The notes under the pieces are model-generated. The model had not been told where the DNA came from, searched no databases, and saw only the letters and a list, made by a program, of their open reading frames with translations. Positions 10,673 through 21,404 of a DNA stretch of 64,000 nt are shown one piece after another. How positions within the stretch are numbered: position 1 is the first letter of the stretch; every line of letters starts with the position of its first letter. The stretch covers positions 5,936,563 to 6,000,562 of the forward strand of contig JAJEKV010000020.1 in NCBI GenBank assembly GCA_021234155.1, read 5' to 3'. Position numbers and translations under genes: made by a program. This stretch comes from Isoetes taiwanensis (Eukaryota; Streptophyta; Lycopodiopsida; Isoetales; Isoetaceae).

Positions 10673-11195
10673 CATAACAAGAGAATGGACATTTAGCGAC
10701 GTGGGCTTGCGACGTCTGTGCGACGTGACGTCGCAAATAACGTCACCATGCGACGTCAATGCGGCGTCCGCGTCGCTGAACCGCCGCATGCGGCGTGTGG
10801 TGCGGCGTTTGACGCGTGGCGTGGCGGATCCATCACGCCGGTGGGCGCTTGCGCCGGGTGGGCGGCAGGTGTCGCGCCAGTGGGCGCTGCGGCGTCGGCG
10901 TGGCATGCGACGTCTGATGCTTGGCCCATCCGCGGACGCCCGGTGGGCTTGGCGCTGGTGGGCGGTGTGTCTCGCCGGTGGATGTTTCTGGCGTGGCGTC
11001 GCATGCGACGTCGTATATGTGACGTATGTGACGTATGTATCGTATATGACACGTCAGTACGTATATGTGACGTATGTGACATATATGACACGTCAGTACG
11101 TATATGTGACGTATATGACACGTCAGTATGTATATGTGACGTATATGACACGTCAGTACGTATATGTGACGTAGGTAGTCCCATGCGACGTATAT
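10673..11195 (+). mobile_element. CACTA-type element end, GACGTC-rich (truncated)
   Basis: It opens CATAACAAGAGAATGGACAT, then TTAGCGACGTGGG. The reverse complement of 56,383 opens CACAACAAGAGAATGGACAT and continues alike for more than 80 bases. CAC(T/A)ACAAGA starts are typical of plant CACTA (EnSpm) elements, and the dense GCGACGTC repeats behind them fit their subterminal transposase-binding repeats. GC content jumps sharply at the junction. The right-hand inverted end is missing, so this copy is truncated. It cuts the unrecognised ORF to its left. Long ORFs here are by-products of stop-poor GC-rich repeats. Confidence 0.6.
11037..11172 (+). repeat. 30-bp tandem repeat
   Basis: The unit is built from GTATATGTGACG and TATATGACACGTCAGTAC, about 30 bp, with four recognisable copies and a diverged start. 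Each unit carries TGACGT- or ACGTCA-type cores. It lies inside the truncated CACTA-like end. Confidence 0.75.
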
Positions 11196-11647
11196 TTTTA
11201 TATACGAAGGTTAATGGTTTTTAGGATTACAAATTCAATACATGCGATTGATACATGCCCGAAAAAGACTCTGACGACCAACCTGCAGCTTCATTTAAGC
11301 GTATTGCCTGCGCATGCATCATCATAGTAGATGTGCTACCGCTATAAATTGTTCATTATAAAACTGACATTGTTCTGTGTCAAAATCTAGTTGTTCCAAG
11401 TTTACAATCCTTGAAGGTAACTTGACAATAGGCTTGTTGTCAATCATTGTTCTTTGAGAGAAGAACGGGATAAAGCCTTAAAATTTGTGCAAGAACATAA
11501 GAAAAATCCCACACTTTTACCTTTTATCCGTAGCAAGCATTATAGTGTTTAATATGACTTGCGGTACCGCTTGTACCCCATAACATGGTTTCTTTGGATC
11601 GATTCCTTATTTCATTGTTAAATCTGATTACGTGGGGCTTCAAGTAG
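11196..11647 (+). other. No gene seen
   Basis: This is AT-rich single-copy-looking sequence between the CACTA-like end and the first satellite array. It has no convincing ORF or repeat. Confidence 0.5.
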
Positions 11648-14402
11648 GTGGCAAGACATTCATAAATTCGCAATTAATGCATTGTACGAAAATAAATTCT
11701 GATTTTTTTGCGGCTGAATTCCTAATCCATCTCCAAAGACACGACCCAATTTTGAAATTTTAGGAGAAGGTCTAGGTCAAAGGGTTAGCATTAGAGCGGT
11801 CGGGCGGCAGCCCGCGGGCAACCCGAGCTGGCACCCTTCCCAAGTCAAACGAGGCCGGGGACCTTGGGGATCCCTCACAAGAGGGGAGAGTCAGGACCCC
11901 AAGAGGCGGGATCAAAAAAAGTTCCCGAGCTGACCCTTCTTCTCGGCGGCTCCCCGGGGTGCGACGCTAATGACCACCCTCCGGAGCCCGGTTCCCCTAT
12001 CCCACCGTTGGATCCTCCGTTCGGGGGCCCCTCTTGGGGAAGGCCCAAAAGATTCCAGATCGGGTCCGGGAGAACTTGTCAAACCACGGGGCATCCCGAG
12101 GTCGGCCTTGTAGAAACCGCAGCTGCCTTGTCGGGCATCGGGGAGGCTTCGAATGGCAAAACCACCGCCAAATCGTCCGGAATGGCGAAATTACCCTAGG
12201 GAGCAAGTTACAAGGTCGGTTTTGCAAAAGAAAGAAACACTCACGCCTCCACGACAAGATCCCCATCCACATCCTAGGCCAACCGACTACGAGTGTGATG
12301 GAAGTGAGCTACTTTGGCGCTTCTTGGAGGTCGGGTGGTCTTCCCGCCACGGAACTTGGTCCCCGTGGCAATGTCAACGTTTCGAGTCCATTGGCGAGCC
12401 AAATCGCGATTCCGGAGAGGGGTTGCCCGGCCCGGCCCCTAGGGCCTTGGGAGAGGAAATTCGGGGCAAGCAGCTTAGGGGGGATTTTAGGGTCCGTGTC
12501 TCGGCGTCAACACCCCCACTTCACGCCAAGTCACCTGGCAAGGTCCCGCCCCGAATCTAACAAGGAGAGGGCCTCCAAAACGTAAACCCCGTGGGTTGCG
12601 ATTCTAGAAGGGTTTGCGTTTTGGGGGCGAGACTTGGTCCATTGCACTTGGGACTTGGCCGAGAAGCCGCAGGTGAGAATACGAGCAAGGGGAACCGACG
12701 GAGCAGAGTTTGGGCCTGTCTTCCTCCCGATGTGGCAAGTAGAAGTCGGGGGGCTTTTGGTGATGGCAAGACATTCATAAATTCGCAATTAATGCATTGT
12801 ATGCGAAAATAAATTTCGATTGTTTGCCGGCTGGATTCCTAATCCATCTCAAAGCCACACCCAATTTTGAAATTTTTGGAGAAGGTCTAGGTCAAAGGGT
12901 TAGCATTAGAGCGGTCGGGGCAGCCCGTTGTGGGCAACCGAAGCTGGCACCCTTCCCCAAGTCAAACGAGGCCGGGACCTTGCAGGAATCCCTCACAAGA
13001 GGGGAGAGTCCGGATCCCAAGAGGCGGGATCCAAAAAGTTCCCGAGGCAGACCCTTCCCGGCGCTCCCGAGGGGCCGCGACGCTAATGACCACCCTCCCG
13101 AGCCCGGTTCCCCTATCCGGACCGTTGGATCCTCCGTTCGGGGGCCCCTCTTGGGGAAGGCCCAAAAGATTCCAGATCGGTCCGGGAGAACTTGTCAAAC
13201 CGCGGGGCGTTCTGAGGTCGGCCTTGTAGAAACCGCAGTGTCTTGTCGTTCGGGCATCGGGGAGGCTCCGGAATGGCAAATCGACCCTGGCAAATCGTCC
13301 GGAATGGCGAAATTACCCTAGGGAGCAAGTTACAAGGTCGGTTTTGCAAAAGAAAGAAACACTCACGCCCTCCACGACAGTATCCCGCATCCACATCCTA
13401 GGCCCATTGACTACGAGTGTGATGGAAGTGAGCTACTTTGGCGCTTCTTGGAGGTCGGGTGGTCTTCTGGCCACGGAACTTGGTCCCCACGGCAATGTCG
13501 ACGTTCTGAGTCCATTGGCAGAGCCAAATCGCGATTCCGGAGAGGGGAGGTCGCCCGTCCGTCCCCAGGGCCTTGGGGAGAGGAAATTCAGGGCAAGCAG
13601 CTTCCGGGGGGATTTTAGGGTCCGTGCTCTGGCGTCAACACCCCCACTCCACGTCAAGTCACGGCGCAAGGTCCTGCCCGAATCTAACAAGGAGAGGGCC
13701 TCCAAAACGTAAACCCTGTGGGTTGCCAGGTTCTAGAAGGGTTTGCGTTTTGGGGGCCGAGACTTGGTCTGCTACACTTGGGACCTGGCCGAGAAGCTGC
13801 AGCCGAGAATACGGAGCAAGGGGAACTGACGGAGCGGAGTTTGGGCCTGTCCTCCTCCCGATGTGGCAAGTAGAAGTCGGGGGGCGCTTTTGCAGTGGCA
13901 AGACATTCATAAATTCGCAATTAATGTATTGTACGAAAATAAATTCTGATTTTTTGCCGGTTGATTCCTAATCCATCTCCCAAAGACACTGACCCAATTT
14001 TTGAAATTTTCGGAGAAGGTCTAGGTCAAAGGGTTAGCATTAGAACGGTCGGGGCAGCCCGTTGCAGGGCAACCGAGCTGGCACCCTTCCCCAAGTCAAA
14101 CGAGGCCAGGACCTTGCAGGGATCCCTCACAAGAGGGGAGAGTCCGGACCCCAAGAGGCGGGATCCAAAAAAGTTCCCGAGGCAGCCCTTCCTGGCAGCG
14201 CTCCCCCGGGGGGCTGCATGCTAATGACCACCCTCCCGGAGCCCGGTTCCCCTATCCGACCGTTGGATCCTCCGTTCAGGGGCCCCTCTTCGGGAAGGCC
14301 CAAAAGATTCCAGATCGGTCCGGGAGAACTTGTCAAACCGCGGGGCGTCCTGAGGTCGGCCTCGTAGAAACCGCAGTGTCTTGTCGTTCGGGCACCGGGG
14401 AC
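11648..14402 (+). repeat. 1.12-kb satellite, array 1 (plus orientation, about 2.5 units)
   Basis: The anchor CAAGACATTCATAAATTCGC begins at about 11,652, 12,767 and 13,899, giving periods of about 1,115 and 1,132 bp. Units share an AT-rich anchor of about 110 bp followed by about 1 kb of GC-rich sequence (for example GTTGGATCCTCCGTTC and TTGGAGGTCGGGTGGTCTTC). The array starts abruptly at 11,648 and ends at 14,402 within a unit. No reading frame is conserved from unit to unit, so the many ORFs here are not genes. The same family fills 47.5-55.8 kb in the opposite orientation. Confidence 0.85.
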
Positions 14403-17080
14403 TATTTTTTGAACACCCAAATGCTTTTATGTATTGAACCAAATGGTTTTTTTTATGTCAAAAGACACATTACAAAAGATATATTTCAGACCCATTTCAG
14501 AGGATATATCACACTAATAAGTTTTACATTGAGTTGTATTCAACTAAAACAAGGTGCTGCGCACAGAGGGTTGCCCTCTATGGCCGGAGGGTGAAGTAGC
14601 TTAAATCATACTTCAAAGTTATATTTTCACAATCAATCAAAATGGCTACTTCAAAACATCAGAATACTTGATACCATGACTTTATGGGAATTGGCCTGAA
14701 GAAATCTTTGGTGCTCGGCATGGAACATGTATTGCAGAAGCATAAGGACAAGTCTAATAGAGCAGAGAATGGAAATACATGTTTTGTTAGCATAGAAATG
14801 AGAGTAACTCCTTGAAGACCTCTGATCTGTTTTTTGTGGGCAATACCAAAAAGTTATTAATTTCTGCAATTATTTGGTGTAAGAGCTTTTCATGATCTTT
14901 AAGTGTTTATAATATACATTTTTGGGTTGCCATTCGCCTATGTGGTGGTGATGTGAGATATTCGAGGTATATTCCAGAATAATCTGATGACTGCCTGTGG
15001 CCAGTCATTTTACCCGTCGCCTGCGTTAGTGATAGACCCAGTTAACCGGGCAAACTAATATGCATCCATTCCAATGCCGAAGGTGCGAACTACCAGAATC
15101 TGCTACTCTGAGGGATGGGAACTTATCGAGCGCACCCTTCATGACTGTCCGACCGTCCAACCATAGCAATAGCTAAAAAATCTTATGCTGAAGTTAGTTG
15201 TGGTTGAGCATAGCATGTATGCTCATCTTGCAGGATGGCAAAATAGGCAGCAATGTCGAAAAAGTTCGCAGTTTATGTTTTTTTAGAGCTAGTCCACAGT
15301 CTTAGAGCTTTGATCTATAGTTTTAAAGTAGTTTGCGCATCTGGTATGAGCAAACGATTTTGATTTTGGACATTTTCTCATCATACTCTTCCATTTGTAG
15401 GTCATTGCAAGGCTATGATATGAGCATATTGCATTCTTCAGATGGTTTGCAAGTTTGATGGGTTGTCCATGCTCAAAGCGAAGCTGGAGGTATAATTATC
15501 TTACAGGAAAGTAGAGATCTATACATTTTGTCCTTAAAAAAGCTAGAGTATGAATATTTGTCCTGCAAGAATCCAAAATTCAGATACAAAGGGAGCAGCA
15601 AAATTTGAGGTTTGGCTTGAATACAAGTACTACGGCATGTTATACCTAAAAGTGACAAGTGATGCTTGTATAAAAAATGTCTTTCGTGGTTTATCTGCTG
15701 AAATTTCTCGTTGCTACTTTGTAAATCATTTATGAATTATGCACAGGCAGCTTACCTTGATTTATCTATATATGATGTCTTATGTCATTTCTATTTTTCG
15801 CATTGATGGATGCAGTTACCTAAGCTTAGCTCATCCTCTGCATCTTATCTTCCAAATTCTTGCCTTGAAATCAGCTTCCAAAATATCATTTTTTTTATAT
15901 CTTTCACACGGTTCTATTTATGTCTAAACTTCTATTGCAGGTTTGATGGGTTTACAAGCACATTCCAGGATAAGTCATTTAAGAGTTACAATATGGAAAT
16001 TCTCAATCAAGTGTTGTATGTCACTCTCTAGTTCTGTCCTGGGGGTTTCACCTACTATAAAGGGGATACGCCACATGCGTTAATGGGGTCATCAAAAAAC
16101 CCTCCGTATACGCCTTGTCTAACCTTGTAAACACCCCTTCCCATATACATATTACACTGGATTTCCCCCCAGAAAACCCCCTAGCCAAGCCCCTATCCGT
16201 ATGTATACATATGGTTTAGAGTTAAAAAAAAAACACATGTTATATACGCCTTAAACTATGTGACATCCCCAGTGGTTCTGTCTACTCATATCTGACCTAG
16301 CCAGAACCTTTTAGTCAACTGATACATGGGAAACAAAATTCTTCAAAGATTGGATAATTGTTTCTGCATTTTTCTAGTCATTATCTATACTAGACCAAAG
16401 ATATTTGTATTTTGGGTTAATGAAGTTGATAGAAAACCATTTGTGTTGGTAAGACAACTATTGATGGTCTACTCTTAGTACAAGCTGCTTGTTAATTGGT
16501 ATTTTTCCAAGCATACCAGCCACATTTTGGTCCCATGAACCTTCAGAGGTTACAGTTATCAGTATTGTTGTCTTTACACTCTATAGAGAGATACCCATTT
16601 GACTATGTTGGGTCATTCACTTGGGCAATTCTTGGGCATCACTTGTTATGGACCCTGTGCCTTTGGCTGTCTTTAGATGATCGTATTCCAGCTTTTGCAA
16701 GTATCAAGTTAGAGGAATTGTGTTGGCATATTACATCAGTTATGTACTGGCCAAAAGTTGCTCCTTGGTTTCCTAAAACTATCTTTAATTGGTTATGTAC
16801 TGGATGGACAAATAAGATGAAGAAGCCTCCATCTACAACATAGTGGCAAGGGCAACCCACAGTGCATTTTACTCTGCCTCTTTAACGGTTTTTTCTCTCT
16901 CTCTTTTTATCTAGAGGAAGTAATCAAAATAAGACCCAAAAAAAAAAAAAAAAAAAAAGGGAGAGAGAGAGCTTAAATATTGATTCAAAAGAACGAGTGG
17001 ATACAAAATTGTATGCCAGCATTCGCAAAACCCTTTGCTACAAGGGCTACAACTATTTCCAGAGTCAAACATAACGAGTG
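14403..17080 (+). other. No clear gene; a possible exon pair and a poly-A/GA tract
   Basis: There is no family-level match. At 15,940-16,030 a TTGCAG acceptor precedes a short open stretch (FDGFTSTFQDKSFKSYNM), and at 15,435-15,490 another short frame also contains KFDG. These may be exon scraps of one gene but cannot be assigned. A poly-A run followed by (GA)n lies at 16,938-16,973. The plus-strand ORF at 16,496-16,843 has no recognisable motif. Confidence 0.35.
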
Positions 17081-18033
17081 TCAAGAGGTAACAACATGGG
17101 CAATTTTCGAATGGCTTTCTTCAGTTTTTTCTGACCACTTAACCCCTTTTAACATTTGATCAAGTGGAACGAATCCTTGAAATGTAACTCCTATTTCTGC
17201 CTTATGCAAAAGAAGGATACCTGACCCAAGATCTGGTCCATGCACTTCACCAGTTAAAGAAAACGTACGGGCATGAATAATCTTTTCCCCTGAGTTTTAG
17301 GATATCGAGTTGCAAAAGCTTTAGGATTCAAATTTCAGGACAACCATACTAACAAGCTAATAAAAAGGAAAGAAACAATATCTTCTATAAAACAGCATAA
17401 TCCACTAACCTTTCTGTTTAGATGTTTTTCTAGACCTTTGACCCATGTTTGCCAAGCCTCAAGACCACCATCAAGGGCTGCACGAATTTCTCCATTATCA
17501 TATGCAGTGATAATGCTTTCAGCCACTTCCTTCAAGTTGCCGTTTAATAACTTATTTGCTTCTACACTGTACACAATATACCACAAAATGTCAGCAGATT
17601 CAGAGATCGATTCACCCCCATATGCAGACTAAAACTTATATGCAACAATAACTGGCATCACCATCTGATCATGCACATCTGGAACATCTGGGATTCATTG
17701 TAAATGCAAATAATTTACAGCATTCTATACGTGATGCTTGAGGACATTAATCTTCTGAGCTCAAATATTACAAGAAACAAAACTTTAAGCTAAGATTTGC
17801 ATCTTGATAATGAGAACCCTTCCAGAAACTCAATGACACTGAAGGCATTTAAGATATCAAACTAACAGAACATATTAATATCACAACAAAACTTGGTTGA
17901 ATAAGACTCACATCTACAAATGAACCGTTTGGTTCAGAAAGAATTCCTGCTTTCACCCAGCAATCTCCAAACATTTGTGCAAGTTTACCACTTGAAAGAA
18001 GCCGAACCTGTTCCCTAATGATATAAAAATCTT
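17081..18033 (-). CDS. Last exons of an unidentified gene
   Basis: Three minus-strand exons with splice-like edges read as ordinary protein. Exon A, about 18,033-17,915 (after TATCATTAG), includes VRLLSSGKLAQMFGDCWVKA and GILSEPNGSFVD. Exon B, about 17,630-17,411, follows a TTTTAG acceptor, includes SADILWYIVYSVEANKLLNG and AALDGGLEAWQTWVKGLEKH, and ends at AAG|GTTAGT. The final exon, about 17,300-17,081, includes IIHARTFSLTGEVHGPDLGS and GFVPLDQMLKGVKWS and ends in a TGA at 17,083-17,081. Amino-acid composition and phase (B to C is in phase if the acceptor GGAAAAG| is used) argue for real coding sequence. I do not recognise the family. A possible earlier exon lies at 19,065-19,160. No catalytic motif is evident. 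Confidence 0.5.
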
Positions 18034-18257
18034 GTGTTCAATATGATATGTCCTGGCATGGTTCCTCCTGTCACATCACGGTAAACATCGAGCCTCCCAA
18101 CAATCTTTTTAACCACATGAGTTCTTGGGCAGCAGATGTTGCTGATATATTCCGCCTCTGTACTTGACAAAGCAATATCATCAAGAAAGAAGATAAGGCA
18201 TATGGTAATGTGCCTTGTAGTTAGCGCAAAGTGGGTTAACAGCTTCATTCTCTTCAT
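18015..18257 (-). pseudogene. Copia-type retrotransposon scrap (RNase H end)
   Basis: The minus strand has ALSSTEAEYIS, the signature of the copia RNase H domain, followed by a degraded tail where 'H.D...H..RE' would be expected. Only about 80 residues are left, with no RT, integrase or LTR nearby. It lies in the intron-like space just upstream of exon A of the unidentified gene, so it is probably an old intronic insertion. Confidence 0.55.
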
Positions 18258-18475
18258 CCTCCATGTGAATGATCTGCACCTTGGGGCTGAGTTATTGTCA
18301 AAGTATGCAAAATGCGGTTAACAGCTTCATTCTCTTCATCCTCCATGTGGATGATACTGCACCTTGGGGCTGAGTTATTGTCAAAGTACGCAAAATGCGG
18401 TTAACAGCTTCATTCTCTTCATCCTCCATGTAGATGATACTACTTGGGGCTGAGCTATTGTCAAAGTACTTATTG
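18230..18475 (+). repeat. About 85-bp tandem repeat, three copies
   Basis: The block GTTAACAGCTTCATTCTC, then TTCATCCTCCATGT, then CTTGGGGCTGAG, then ATTGTCAAAGTA is repeated three times with small substitutions. The copies begin at about 18,237, 18,317 and 18,399. The third copy has lost a few bases. No function is apparent. Confidence 0.75.
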
Positions 18476-18589
18476 AGGAAAGCAGCCATGTTTCTAGAGA
18501 CTCTGCTCATAATTTGGTGCGCAAATGTGCTGAGAGAAAAGACCTGAATGTGGTAGAAGAAAACAGCTAAGCATGGGTCAGAATGGTTT

Positions 18590-19030
18590 GTATTCAATTG
18601 CTATGTTGGATGATCATCTCATTAATTTGTTTGCCACTTGTGGAAGTTTGATGGAAGCAAACCAAGCTTTTAATAAGGTCGCCAACCCAAGTAAGTATAC
18701 TTGGACTACATTGCAGCACATTCAAGCTCGATGAAACAAAAAGGGAGTGCCTTTAGACTGCATGATCCAATGTTGAGGTCAGGCCTGAGGAGCAGTAAGC
18801 ATGTATTTCTTGCTCTCTTCAATCATGCATTGCAACTTAAAACCTTGAGGAAGGAATTCTGGCATAAGGATATCATTGAAAATGGCTTTCATTCTGATGT
18901 TATGATCTGTAACAAATTCAAGATGGAGTAATGCTTGCAAGTTACACCCAAGGCAGTGAGGCTTTTGTTGTTCTAGAATACTACGAAGAAATGCAACAGA
19001 GGAAAATAGAGCCAAACAAGGTCAAAAATA
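18590..19030 (+). pseudogene. PPR fragment, decayed
   Basis: The plus strand shows PPR-like pieces in several frames: DHLINLFATCGSLMEANQAF at about 18,611, then HVFLALFNHALQLKTLRKEF, KDIIENGFHSDVMICN, and YEEMQQRKIEPNKV near 18,985-19,020. Spacing follows the 35-residue PPR rhythm, but stops and frame changes interrupt it. It is a remnant with no start or C-terminal domain. Confidence 0.55.
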
Positions 19031-19064
19031 GGTGTAAACATTTTATCCCAAAAGCATGAATTTC

Positions 19065-19160
19065 ATAAAAAGTACCTCTTGTTCTTGGAAAATCAACAAT
19101 CCAATTGATGGTCCAGAAAAATCTGCAACAACATAGTGAAAGGGTCCAAAAATCTTCACC
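19065..19160 (-). other. Possible exon of the unidentified 17-19 kb gene
   Basis: On the minus strand, a frame of about 30 residues (KIFGPFHYVVADFSGPSIGL, then LIFQEQE) ends at GAACAAGAG|GTACTT, a usable donor. It lies about 1 kb upstream of the exons at 17.1-18.0 kb, in the same orientation, with the copia scrap and PPR debris between. Membership in the same gene is a guess based on strand and order. Confidence 0.3.
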
Positions 19161-19450
19161 ATTTTATTGAAATGTGTTCTGCCCTTTATTTCGATGCCTG
19201 CCTGTGGTAGAGCCTTTATTGCCTTTATTTATGTAGAAAAAGGTAGAGGCAGGGAGTATGAAATGGCAGGGATTCCTAATTTCCTAGGAGGAGGAGCAGA
19301 TGGCATGAAGGAGTTCATTATCTGACTTTGCTGCCTTCCGACGTATACACATTCTGCTTTGCTTGCATCGTCGAATGTACAATCAAATACAAGATTCCAG
19401 GATCCTAAAAATTTCGACTTTGCTTTTAAAACCTCTTCTTTGATTCTGCC

Positions 19451-19741
19451 ATGGCCACCTTCTGCACAACAATAAACGCACCTATTCGCACCTCCAACAA
19501 AATGCACCTGGCCAACTCTAACAACTTCAAAAACCTGAAAATCAGAGGCTCCGGTGTAGAAGCTCCTCCCTCCAAAGCCAAAGATTTTCTGGAAGCTCCA
19601 CAATTGACAGCAACAGCGAGCCGGGCCTCCCAAAAGAAGCGCCTTGCCAGTTACCCGGTTCGCTTCAAGAAATCAGACGTCGAAGCTGACCGCCAGTTTA
19701 CAGGAAATAGGAGGTTTTTAGCAGTCACTAGCATATCCTAG
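19451..19741 (+). CDS. Possible plastid transit-peptide exon
   Basis: An ATG in good plant context (GCCATGGCC) opens a 96-residue frame that starts MATFCTTINAPIRTSNKM. The frame is rich in Ser, Thr, Ala, Lys and Arg and poor in acidic residues for its first 60 positions, a composition typical of chloroplast transit peptides. No mature domain follows and no downstream exon was recognised, so this may be exon 1 of a gene cut by later insertions. An overlapping antisense ORF has an implausible Cys/Trp-rich composition and was discounted. Confidence 0.35.
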   Translation: MATFCTTINAPIRTSNKMHLANSNNFKNLKIRGSGVEAPPSKAKDFLEAPQLTATASRASQKKRLASYPVRFKKSDVEADRQFTGNRRFLAVTSIS

Positions 19742-21404
19742 GGATATTCAAGAATATACCTAGGATATGCCAAAAGCCCACATAAACAAGGGTTTGCCTC
19801 CCTAGGGGCAACTCAAAAACTATCGATTCACCATTCCACTTCTTTCGCCTCTCCAATCCTTCTTTTATCTGAAACAAATGAGGGCAAAAAAGCAGATAAA
19901 AAGCTGCTCGACCTTAGCTTTTGTGCTTCTTGCCTAACTCCAGAAAGATTATATCTGCCTTCATCTAGTTCATCATAAATAAGATTTAGCATATCAGTCT
20001 TACTTTTCGGGCAACAAAACATCGAAAAAAAAAGGCAGAAAGATTTTGATTTTAAGTTAGGAAGAACTTTGCTCACATAATACGCTAGAAAAATGCTGGA
20101 AAAACTCATTGCCCTGGCTGGATTTGGATCGGAGTTTCTTTATCAAATGCCTGCAGAGTCTTCAGCTTTAATCAAAAGCAAAGCAGTCAAAGCAAAGCAA
20201 AGAATCTAGATGGCATGACTTGGTGGTCTGTTTACTCTGCTTTAGGTTTTAGAGTACCTTCTTCATGGATTTTTGACAGTATTGATAGCGTTTTGGCCGC
20301 TCTTACCGCAGCCAAAGCCCAGGATTTTGACAGATAATGGCGCTTTCCAGCATTCCTAAGTTGCCCTGCCGCTGGTTTATTCCCCTGTTCAGAACAGAAT
20401 ACGCTTCACTTGACGAAAAAACAAGGAAGAATAATCACTTTAACTTGTTTTACAAGATCTGCAAAAAACACAAATACTGTAGTAAAGCGCAGGCTAGAAT
20501 CCAGGCAGCTTGTGTGATTTGAGATCCACCATTTTTAGCCATAGTTAGAAGTTAGGAGTTAGGAATTAGCTAATGCCTAACGTATAATAACGTCTAACTA
20601 GCTATTCTCAAACATACTAACGCCGTTAGTTTCGCCACAAAAAAAAAATTTCAGATTTTGGAAATTTAATATATCATGTGGACTAATTTTGACACGCAGA
20701 TTACGAATTTGCAATAAAAAGAACTAAAATCATACTCTGTCTTATGCCAATCACAAGTTGCATTGTTAACATAAACCTCTCATTCCAAAATGTAATTCAA
20801 TGCTGTGCGGCAATCGAGTAGTTCAGAAGGGCATAAGATACAAGCTACAGCCTACAGGTGGGATAAATTCTTTGGTACCCTTATTAGGTTTTGAATTTGC
20901 ATTAGTATCTCTACTGGCTTGAAGTAAAAAAGCAGTGAATGATAATGTGAAAATGAGCAAAGGGAATACTGAACGGAAGGCATTTTCTAGGTTTTTAAGC
21001 TATGTGAATGGGCTGTTGATTGCCCAAAATAAACCCCATCAGCTGCAAGTTGCTGCATCCCATGGAGAGCCACTAAAGATCAGGAAATGCAGTACACAGA
21101 CAACAAAGCTTCATTTCTCTATTTTCATTCTCTGTTTTCTTACATTTAGAAAACCGATGGTCTTCATTCTCTGTTTTCTTACATTTAGAAAATCCTTACC
21201 TCTGAGATGGTATGGTGAGCCGATCTGCTGCTTACTACTCAGCACGAATCAAAAGAATAGCAGAAGTGGACTTTCCAACAGAGACTTCCATAGCATTCAT
21301 CGATTTTCGACTGCATTCCGCCCCTCTGGCCGCCAAAACAACCGTAGCAATGTATTCGGGAGGGAAAACTGAACACAGGGGGTTTTTTTCTTTTTTTTTT
21401 TTTA
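19742..21404 (+). other. No clear gene; a 39-bp duplication at 21,124-21,200
   Basis: Short ORFs on both strands resemble nothing known. At 21,124 and 21,163 the block TTCATTCTCTGTTTTCTTAC, then ATTTAGAAAA, occurs twice in tandem. The interval ends in a long T-rich run, where the left repeat of the Penelope-like element begins. Confidence 0.4.

Noticed and set aside
10569..11224. 201- and 168-codon ORFs with YVTYVTYMTRQ-type repeats
   Set aside because: They are translations of the GACGTC-rich CACTA end and its 30-bp tandem repeat, not protein genes.
11864..13971. Many ORFs of 70-180 codons on both strands
   Set aside because: They lie in the 1.12-kb satellite; no frame is kept between units, and GC-rich sequence lacks stops by chance. 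The same applies to 48,132-55,266.
19229..19633. Antisense ORF of 134 codons
   Set aside because: It has an odd Cys/Trp/Phe-rich start and no domain; the opposite strand has a better start context and a transit-peptide-like composition.
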